Below are positions 1-4,528 of a stretch of 5,465 nt of DNA, piece by piece. The position numbers were made by a program, and so were the translations under genes. Below the pieces are notes generated by a model that was not told the origin of the DNA, did not search any database, and was given only the letters and a program-made list of their open reading frames with translations. The stretch's first letter is position 1, and each line of letters begins with the position of its first letter. The stretch comes from Suilimivivens sp963650485 (lineage in GTDB: Bacteria; Bacillota; Clostridia; Lachnospirales; Lachnospiraceae): contig CAVJLN010000118.1 of assembly GCA_963650485.1 (NCBI GenBank), forward strand, positions 1 through 5,465, in the 5' to 3' direction.

Positions 1-1410
1 AGCTGTTACTTTACCGGAATCAGAACTTGTTTCCTTTTCCATGCTGTCATGTCTTCCCCATCCGGTAAGAATAGCAAATAACATGACTATCAGCAGAGCC
101 CATCCGTGGAAGGAATAAAGAGCAACTTCCATGACTGTGAAATCAACGACTGCACCGGAAGAACCTGCAAACATGAATGCAAGCAGCGGACCAAAGCCGT
201 AAGGAATCAGACACATGCAGGCAGCAGCGATAGCATCCAGAATATTGGCGCTTCTGGTGGGAGAGATTCCCTTTTCTTCAACTAACAGTTTTTTCGCAAT
301 CGGACCTTCAATTACAATGACAATGGTGCTGGCTACGGTAAGCAGATTTAAGACAATATTAATAAGGGCAACGGTCAGTTCAGAGGAGGTTTCTGTTTTG
401 GTGAAACGGGATAATTTCTCAATCATGATTTCGAAGAAACCATATTTTTCAAGTAAATGTACCAGGGACATTAAAAGCATGGCAAATACTGCAATGTCGA
501 TCAGACTGTTGACGCCGTCCACGATAATACCACCAACGGAAAAGCTGTCCATATCAACGATTAAAAGATCCGAAAGCTTTAACAGACCTGTAATAGCGCC
601 TAATATAATTCCCAATACGCCTGCACCGGACAGCGCGACTAACAGATGGACACCCTTATACATTAAAACGATCAACAGAGCGGGTACTACCAACATAATC
701 AGGCCCTTGGGGGAATATTCGGAGGCACTGATCGTAGAAACAGCAGCAGAGCCTCCGCCACCAAAGATAATGAAAAAGACCAGTGCAATTGCAGCAGCGA
801 CTAGAGCGTATTTTAAACGGGATTTTACTACCTGAGATACTTCAACACCCTGAGAATATGAGGATGCAATTGTGGTATCTGATACAGGGGCTATATTATC
901 ACCGAAATATGCGGCACTTACAATAGCAGCAGCCATAACAGCTGGTCTCGCACCTAAAGCAACTCCTACCGGGTACATAATAGGGGTCAGAGCAATTACT
1001 GTACCCAGAGCGGTGCCCGTAGCAGTAGATAACAGACTTCCACAGATGAATGTGATGGCAGGGAATAGAGCACCTTTCAGACCAACAACCAGACTGAGCC
1101 AGATCAGTCCCTCTACCAGACCGGATGACTTCATGATCTGTGCAACAATACCAGCCAGGAACCATGCCATGATCATAATGGAGACCATCGGCTGTGACAT
1201 TCCTTCTACCATAACATCAGCTGTGACAGACGGCTTCTTTGATAAGAAAAGTGCGGCAGCCATTGCGGCCAGTGCAGGTACCCAGAAAGCCATCGGCATA
1301 GCCCATCCCTTTAATGCAATAGCAACAATTCCAATAATCAGGATAGCAAAAGGAATCAACAAACCAAACATTCCACCGTGAAACTCTAATTTTGTATTTT
1401 TTTCTTCCAT
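1..1410 (-). CDS. NhaC-family secondary transporter (Na+/H+ antiporter superfamily), 3' end cut by window edge
   Basis: This is an integral membrane carrier with about ten hydrophobic segments. The 470 codons present have no stop; NhaC proteins are usually about 450-500 residues, so only the extreme C-terminus is missing. The visible end is already a hydrophilic tail rich in Glu, Ser and Lys (from about residue 451). The family hallmark is the unwound-helix motif FGDNIAPVSDTT at residues 169-180, preceded by the glycine/threonine-rich STATGTALGT at 128-137. A second-repeat equivalent lies around residues 391-410 (LDAIAAACMCLIPYGFGP). The start at 1410 is supported by GAGGG at 1422-1418, seven bases upstream. 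Known NhaC relatives include Na+/H+ antiporters, the malate/lactate antiporter MleN and amino-acid carriers (MetT, TyrT, LysW), so the name does not fix the substrate. Next to an aminotransferase and a 2-hydroxyacid dehydrogenase, an amino-acid or hydroxy-acid substrate is a reasonable inference. It lies directly behind a strong terminator and has no evident promoter of its own. [Confidence was not stated in the original; 0 is a placeholder.]. Confidence 0.
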   Translation of the reverse strand, partial: MEEKNTKLEFHGGMFGLLIPFAILIIGIVAIALKGWAMPMAFWVPALAAMAAALFLSKKPSVTADVMVEGMSQPMVSIMIMAWFLAGIVAQIMKSSGLVEGLIWLSLVVGLKGALFPAITFICGSLLSTATGTALGTVIALTPIMYPVGVALGARPAVMAAAIVSAAYFGDNIAPVSDTTIASSYSQGVEVSQVVKSRLKYALVAAAIALVFFIIFGGGGSAAVSTISASEYSPKGLIMLVVPALLIVLMYKGVHLLVALSGAGVLGIILGAITGLLKLSDLLIVDMDSFSVGGIIVDGVNSLIDIAVFAMLLMSLVHLLEKYGFFEIMIEKLSRFTKTETSSELTVALINIVLNLLTVASTIVIVIEGPIAKKLLVEEKGISPTRSANILDAIAAACMCLIPYGFGPLLAFMFAGSSGAVVDFTVMEVALYSFHGWALLIVMLFAILTGWGRHDSMEKETSSDSGKVTA

Positions 1411-1426
1411 AATTTTACCCTCACAT

Positions 1427-1460
1427 AAAAAGAAAGACGAATCCTGTGGGGATTCGCCTT
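1427..1460 (-). terminator. Rho-independent terminator after the aminotransferase gene
   Basis: Read on the minus strand, an 11-bp stem (1460-1450 with 1444-1434) closes a 5-base loop (1449-1445) and is followed by TCTTTTT (1433-1427). The stem contains one G-U wobble (1457 with 1437). On the plus strand the same pair is an A-C mismatch and the following T run is short, so the element is built for leftward transcription. It begins 34 bases after the aminotransferase stop. Its U tract ends only a few bases before the ribosome binding site of the downstream transporter, so it either ends the operon or acts as a partial attenuator within it. Confidence 0.85.
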
Positions 1461-1494
1461 TGAATCATCAAGTTGTTCATATAGTTTCATATAT

Positions 1495-2691
1495 TCAGGA
1501 GCGATACATTTCTTCCAGTACCTCACCGATAGCGGTAATACCTTTTTCAATTTGCTCTTTGGTGGGAACTGTAAAGTTCAGACGGAAGGAATGGGATTTG
1601 CTTCCATCAGTAGTGAAAACATTACCTGAGATTACAGCTACTTTGTGTTCGGTTACCAGTTTTTGAACAAATGCTTCGATATCAATTTTACCTGTGGTAT
1701 CCGTACACCATACGAACATTCCACCGTCCGGCTCAATACATTTGATGCTTGCTGGAAGTTTTTCGTGGATCAGTTCGCACATATAGTGGCATTTGTCACC
1801 ATAAAATGCTGATACTTCAGAAATGTGTTTGTCAGTATCGTAGCGCTTGTAATATTCATAAATGATCATCTGAGCCAAAATATTGGTATGTACATCGGAA
1901 AACTGTTTTAAAAGTGTTCCGCGATCTACGATCTGTTTATTGGCTACCATAAAACCGACACGCAATCCCGGAGCAACCACTTTGGAAAAGCTTCCGGAGT
2001 AACATACCAGACCTTCTGTATCAAACGATTTGAAAGAAGGAACATCTTTACCCCGGAAACGTAATTCTCCATAGGGGTTGTCTTCAATGAGCATTATATG
2101 ATGATTTTTTGCAATTTCATAGATTTCTTTTCTACGTTCTAACGGCATTGTGACACCGGTAGGATTTTGAAAATTGGGAATCAGATAAATAACTTTAATA
2201 TTAGGATGATCTGCAAGTGCTTTTTCCAGTGCATTTGGAATCATACCAAAATCGTCAGTCGGGATACCGATAATGCTGACATTATTGGACTTAAATGAAC
2301 TGAGTGATCCGATAAAGCATGTTTCATCACAGGCTATGGCATCTCCTTCATTACAGAAGATCTTTACAGCCATATCGTTAGCCTGTTGGGCACCGGAGGT
2401 AATCAGTACTGCGTCCTCTTCTGTGCCAATATTAAATTTTCTTTTTACATACTCCTGAATCTGATCTCTTAAAGGAGTATATCCCTCGCTGATTGAATAT
2501 TGCAGAGCAGCAACAGGATTTTCTGTTAAAATTTCTTTAGAGATGTCTGCAATTTCTTTCATAGGAAATGCTTCTTTGGCGGGGTTGCCGCCTGAGAGAG
2601 CAATAATACCTTCGCCTACCATAAGCTTAAACAATTCGCGGATAGCGGAAGGTTGTAAGGTGGATACTTTTTCCGAAAAATGATATTCCAT
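1495..2691 (-). CDS. PLP-dependent class I/II aminotransferase (2-aminoadipate/LysN-like, COG1167 type without GntR domain)
   Basis: This 398-residue cytoplasmic fold-type I aminotransferase is expected to move an amino group between an amino acid and a 2-oxo acid using pyridoxal phosphate. The active-site signature is complete. SGAQQ at 99-103 is the phosphate-cup region, and N176 lies in NFQNPTG. D204 and Y207 lie in EDNPYG, with D204 pairing with the pyridine nitrogen. The Schiff-base lysine K237 is in SGSFSK, R244 in APGLRVG binds phosphate, and R370 in SFRLNF binds the substrate carboxylate. The length matches stand-alone members of the family (about 390-410), and there is no N-terminal MocR/GntR helix-turn-helix. 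Relatives act on 2-aminoadipate, leucine, aromatic amino acids or kynurenine, so the substrate is undecided. The start at 2691 is set by AGGAGG at 2703-2698. An in-frame ATG at 2775 lies inside the upstream gene and lacks such a site. It follows the dehydrogenase by 22 bases and is surely co-transcribed with it. Confidence 0.93.
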   Translation of the reverse strand: MEYHFSEKVSTLQPSAIRELFKLMVGEGIIALSGGNPAKEAFPMKEIADISKEILTENPVAALQYSISEGYTPLRDQIQEYVKRKFNIGTEEDAVLITSGAQQANDMAVKIFCNEGDAIACDETCFIGSLSSFKSNNVSIIGIPTDDFGMIPNALEKALADHPNIKVIYLIPNFQNPTGVTMPLERRKEIYEIAKNHHIMLIEDNPYGELRFRGKDVPSFKSFDTEGLVCYSGSFSKVVAPGLRVGFMVANKQIVDRGTLLKQFSDVHTNILAQMIIYEYYKRYDTDKHISEVSAFYGDKCHYMCELIHEKLPASIKCIEPDGGMFVWCTDTTGKIDIEAFVQKLVTEHKVAVISGNVFTTDGSKSHSFRLNFTVPTKEQIEKGITAIGEVLEEMYRS

Positions 2692-2697
2692 AATAGT

Positions 2698-2703
2698 CCT
2701 CCT
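2698..2703 (-). promoter_or_regulatory. Ribosome binding site that fixes the aminotransferase start
   Basis: A perfect AGGAGG lies six bases before the ATG at 2691, within the 22-base gap after the dehydrogenase stop. It decides against the longer in-frame start at 2775, which would overlap the dehydrogenase by 62 bases. Confidence 0.85.
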
Positions 2704-2713
2704 CTTTTTATAT

Positions 2714-3661
2714 TTACAGACGTACCAGATTGCGGAGAGGCTGCCCTGACCTATACAGAGCAAGGTTGTCTGCATATAATTGTGCTAAACGTCGAACCCA
2801 GCTGTCACCGGCACCGGCTTTGTGGGTTGTAATGAATACATTAGGTAAATCCCATAGCCTGGAGTCTGGTGGTAGAGGTTCCACTTCAAATACATCCAGT
2901 GCGGCGGCTGCAATGGAACCGCTTTCCAGAGCCTGAATCAAAGCTTCCTGATCTACGATGGGACCTCTTGCGGCATTTAAGAAAATAGCCTCTTTTTTCA
3001 TTTTATTAAAAGCATCCGCATTGATCATATGATAGGTGTTCTTGGTCAGAGGTACAACAACGATCACATAATCACTTTGTGATAATACAGTATCCAATCC
3101 TGCGGAATCTGTGTAGAAGTGATCCCAATAGGGACAATCCCTGTTGTATAATCCGTAGGTGAGAACCTCCATGTCAAAAGCTTTCGCTCTTTTGGCAATT
3201 TCGGAAGCAATAGCTCCGTCACCGATCAGCCCCAGCTTTTTTGTATATAAATCTTTGGATACTACAGACATCCAGGGATCCTGTCCGAAGGTGATCCATT
3301 CTTTTCTGGACTTCGCAGCATCATATTCTCTGACTCGTCTGGAAAATAGGAGCATTTTGCAAAAGGCATCCTCTGCTATAGAAATGCTCATGTTTCCAGA
3401 GCCGTTTGTAAAGAGAATATTACGTCGTTTCATTTCTGCAAGATCTGCACCATCGACTCCGGCTGCGGGAGTCTGGATCCATTTTACCTGTTTGCACAAA
3501 TCCAAAAAATCCTTTGTGAGCATATAAGGATGGATATTGAGGACTTCCGCTTCCGCCAGAATTTCAGGATGTGCCAGCATTTCTTCGTTGGAAAGAAAGA
3601 TAACATCATCATTCTCTTCCGGGAATATTCCCTTATATAAGGAATGGGAAACAATTTTCAT
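2714..3661 (-). CDS. D-isomer-specific 2-hydroxyacid dehydrogenase (NAD(P)-dependent)
   Basis: This 315-residue cytoplasmic oxidoreductase, expected to interconvert a 2-oxo acid and a (D)-2-hydroxy acid, has the usual family length (about 310-335). The N-terminal substrate half carries QTPAAGVDGAD at 63-73. The nucleotide-binding domain begins near residue 140 with LGLIGDGAIASEIAKR. The three catalytic residues are visible: R232 in NAARGPIVD, E261 in DVFEVEP and H280 in TTHKAG. Two cofactor-site positions are unusual. The third glycine of GxGxxG is alanine (A152). The acidic residue normally ending the second beta strand, which prefers NAD, is glycine (G170), with an arginine at 174, so NADP(H) use or relaxed specificity is possible. 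The start at 3661 follows AAAGGAG at 3676-3670; an in-frame ATG at 3709 has no ribosome binding site. It is the first gene of the leftward operon and its pairing with an aminotransferase suggests the oxo acid made there is its substrate. Relatives include glyoxylate/hydroxypyruvate reductases, D-lactate and 2-hydroxyisocaproate dehydrogenases. Confidence 0.93.
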   Translation of the reverse strand: MKIVSHSLYKGIFPEENDDVIFLSNEEMLAHPEILAEAEVLNIHPYMLTKDFLDLCKQVKWIQTPAAGVDGADLAEMKRRNILFTNGSGNMSISIAEDAFCKMLLFSRRVREYDAAKSRKEWITFGQDPWMSVVSKDLYTKKLGLIGDGAIASEIAKRAKAFDMEVLTYGLYNRDCPYWDHFYTDSAGLDTVLSQSDYVIVVVPLTKNTYHMINADAFNKMKKEAIFLNAARGPIVDQEALIQALESGSIAAAALDVFEVEPLPPDSRLWDLPNVFITTHKAGAGDSWVRRLAQLYADNLALYRSGQPLRNLVRL

Positions 3662-3669
3662 ATGGTTTT

Positions 3670-3676
3670 CTCCTTT
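3670..3676 (-). promoter_or_regulatory. Ribosome binding site that fixes the dehydrogenase start
   Basis: AAAGGAG lies eight bases before the ATG at 3661. It supports a protein beginning MKIVSHSL rather than a 16-residue longer form from the ATG at 3709, which falls within a predicted leader hairpin and has no comparable site. Confidence 0.8.
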
Positions 3677-3686
3677 CTGTTCTGGC

Positions 3687-3716
3687 GCATCTTGAAATGC
3701 CAAAAACATTTGATGC
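3687..3716 (-). other. Possible 5' leader hairpin of the dehydrogenase mRNA
   Basis: Bases 3716-3707 can pair with 3699-3695 and 3691-3687 on the minus-strand transcript, giving ten base pairs interrupted by a three-base bulge (3694-3692) around a seven-base loop (3706-3700). The predicted transcription start (about 3715) coincides with the outer end of the stem, so the message would begin with this hairpin. It leaves the ribosome binding site at 3676-3670 free. A role in 5'-end stability is possible but not shown. There is no terminator-type U tract. Confidence 0.4.
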
Positions 3717-3721
3717 AGATA

Positions 3722-3754
3722 AATTTATCATGTTTACGAGCAATAGTATGTAAA
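3722..3754 (-). promoter_or_regulatory. Candidate promoter of the leftward dehydrogenase operon
   Basis: On the minus strand, TTTACA (3754-3749, five of six matches to the -35 consensus) is followed by weak -10 candidates, GATAAA (3729-3724, 19-base spacing) or the overlapping TAAATT (3727-3722). Expected transcription starts are about 3717-3715, giving a leader of about 55 bases. The -35 hexamer is part of the left inverted repeat (3749-3764), whose centre would lie 39.5-41.5 bp upstream of the start, suiting an activator-dependent promoter. TACTAT at 3748-3743 is an alternative -10 without a fitting -35. Confidence 0.4.
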
Positions 3755-3764
3755 ACAGTTTATA
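3749..3764. promoter_or_regulatory. Probable Crp/Fnr-type operator, left copy (TGTAAA-N4-TTTATA)
   Basis: This is a 16-bp inverted repeat with six-base arms and a four-base centre (ACAG), with one mismatch to the perfect copy at 3782-3797. Dyads of two short arms around a short centre are typical of Crp/Fnr-family sites, and a member of that family is encoded next door. The centre (3756.5) is 33 bp, about three helical turns, from the other copy. It overlaps the -35 region proposed for the leftward operon, the class II activator position. Confidence 0.68.
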
Positions 3765-3781
3765 TTTTTATGGTAAAAATT

Positions 3782-3797
3782 TGTAAAATGGTTTACA
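3782..3797. promoter_or_regulatory. Probable Crp/Fnr-type operator, right copy (TGTAAA-N4-TTTACA)
   Basis: This is a perfect six-plus-six inverted repeat around ATGG. Its centre (3789.5) lies 41.5 bp upstream of position 3831, the start expected seven bases after the TATAAT at 3819-3824. That is the standard class II activation position for Crp/Fnr proteins. The simplest reading is binding by the product of the adjacent gene, with positive autoregulation. A Rex-like site (TTGT-N-AA-N4-TT-N-ACAA) is a weaker alternative reading, because the right outer base does not fit. Confidence 0.75.
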
Positions 3798-3818
3798 CTT
3801 TTTCTGCTATTATCCGCT

Positions 3819-3824
3819 TATAAT
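3819..3824 (+). promoter_or_regulatory. -10 element of the regulator promoter (TATAAT)
   Basis: A perfect TATAAT lies 18 bases before the regulator's ATG. At the usual 16-18 base spacing there is no recognisable -35; the nearest TTTACA is 21 bases upstream and belongs to the operator at 3782-3797. A perfect -10 with a missing -35 replaced by an activator box is characteristic of class II activated promoters. The expected start is near 3831, leaving a leader of only about 12 bases. Confidence 0.65.
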
Positions 3825-3842
3825 GATCAGAAAGAAAAAGAT

Positions 3843-4511
3843 ATGAACATTCAGGAAGACAATCCATGGGTAAAATTACCGACAAACAGTTGGGAGAAGA
3901 TTACTAAAAATATCACCCCTGCCCGGTTTGAACGCAATGCGATTATTTATCATCAGGGTGACATATTAAATTATGCCTTTATTGTGAAATCGGGAAGAAT
4001 CAGATTGAGCTATTACAGTGTCGGTGGAGAAGAAAAGGGTGTATATATTGCGGAACAGAATTGTATGTTCGGAGAAGCTGTAGCATTACCGGGGTATACT
4101 ACCTATTATACGGCAACGGCTATTGTAGATACGGAACTTTATTTAATTCCGGTGTCCAGACTTCTGGAGGCTATTAATACAGATCCTGATTTTGCGCTGC
4201 AAATTATTTTATTAATGTCCAGAAAAATGCGAATTTACTCTGTACAGGGAGTGGAACTTTCCTTTACTGAAACGTATGCCAGAATTTGTCATGCCCTGAC
4301 GTATATTGCAGAGACCTATGGAACAAGAACAGAGGAAGGTGTAAAAATTAAAATTAAATTTACACATCAGGAATTGGCTAATATGATTCATGCCAGTCGT
4401 GTCAGTGTGGCAAATGTATTTAGTGAGTTGACGCGAAAAGGTATCATTCATAAGGACAACGGATACTATACAATAAAAAAGCCGGAGGAACTGATTCCTG
4501 AAGAACCGTAA
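3843..4511 (+). CDS. Crp/Fnr-superfamily transcriptional regulator
   Basis: This 222-residue DNA-binding regulator has the usual family length. An N-terminal cyclic-nucleotide-binding-type beta barrel (about residues 20-110) carries HQGD at 37-40 and FGEAVALPGY at 76-85. A long dimerisation helix follows (about 110-138), then a C-terminal winged helix-turn-helix (about 142-212) with FTHQELANMIHASRVSVANVFSELTR at 173-198 as the helix-turn-helix and GYYTI as the wing. Only two cysteines are present (C74, C149), so an Fnr-like 4Fe-4S cluster is not expected. In the phosphate-binding cassette the arginine that contacts cAMP in Crp appears replaced by tyrosine (YYTATA, around 88-93), arguing against cAMP. 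The effector is unknown; the family also contains sensors of haem/CO, chlorinated aromatics and 2-oxoglutarate. The start at 3843 is the only sensible in-frame ATG, but its ribosome binding site is poor. It heads the rightward unit with the permease and faces the dehydrogenase operon, its probable target. Confidence 0.92.
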   Translation: MNIQEDNPWVKLPTNSWEKITKNITPARFERNAIIYHQGDILNYAFIVKSGRIRLSYYSVGGEEKGVYIAEQNCMFGEAVALPGYTTYYTATAIVDTELYLIPVSRLLEAINTDPDFALQIILLMSRKMRIYSVQGVELSFTETYARICHALTYIAETYGTRTEEGVKIKIKFTHQELANMIHASRVSVANVFSELTRKGIIHKDNGYYTIKKPEELIPEEP

Positions 4512-4515
4512 GGTG

Positions 4516-4522
4516 AAAGGAG
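4516..4522 (+). promoter_or_regulatory. Ribosome binding site of the AEC permease gene
   Basis: AAAGGAG lies six bases before the ATG at 4529, inside the 17-base gap after the regulator's stop codon. It fixes the permease start and indicates co-transcription with the regulator, as the gap has no room for a separate promoter or terminator. Confidence 0.8.
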
Positions 4523-4528
4523 CTATTT

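Noticed and set aside
215..1381. Two long plus-strand open frames opposite the NhaC-type gene
   Set aside because: They are antisense shadows of the transporter gene. Their translations show no recognisable domains, and the minus-strand frame carries the complete family signature.
1418..1426. Minimal start-stop frame ATGTGA just before the NhaC-type gene (minus strand)
   Set aside because: It overlaps the terminator U tract and the ribosome binding site, has no ribosome binding site of its own, and can arise by chance.
2692..2775. N-terminal extension of the aminotransferase from the ATG at 2775
   Set aside because: It would overlap the dehydrogenase C-terminus, lacks a ribosome binding site, and adds residues with no family counterpart; AGGAGG at 2703-2698 marks the real start.
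3159..3527. 122-codon plus-strand open frame opposite the dehydrogenase
   Set aside because: It lies entirely within a well-conserved dehydrogenase gene and has no recognisable domain.
3662..3709. N-terminal extension of the dehydrogenase from the ATG at 3709
   Set aside because: There is no ribosome binding site, and the ATG falls within the leader hairpin and only a few bases from the predicted transcription start.
3718..3729. Perfect 12-bp palindrome GATAAATTTATC
   Set aside because: It is short and wholly AT-rich inside, and lies in the -10 region of the leftward promoter. It is explicable as promoter composition, with no second copy in the window.
3781..3798. Rex-type operator reading of the right dyad
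   Set aside because: The clostridial Rex consensus TTGTTAA-N4-TTAACAA is matched imperfectly (two inner positions and one outer base differ), and a Crp/Fnr gene lies directly beside the site, so a Crp/Fnr site is the simpler reading.
4339..4365. GTGTAAA ... TTTACAC inverted repeat inside the regulator gene, using the same arm sequence as the operators
   Set aside because: The arms are 13 bases apart instead of 4, which does not fit a Crp/Fnr dimer site, and the stretch is explained by a Lys/Ile-rich coding segment (GVKIKIKFTH).
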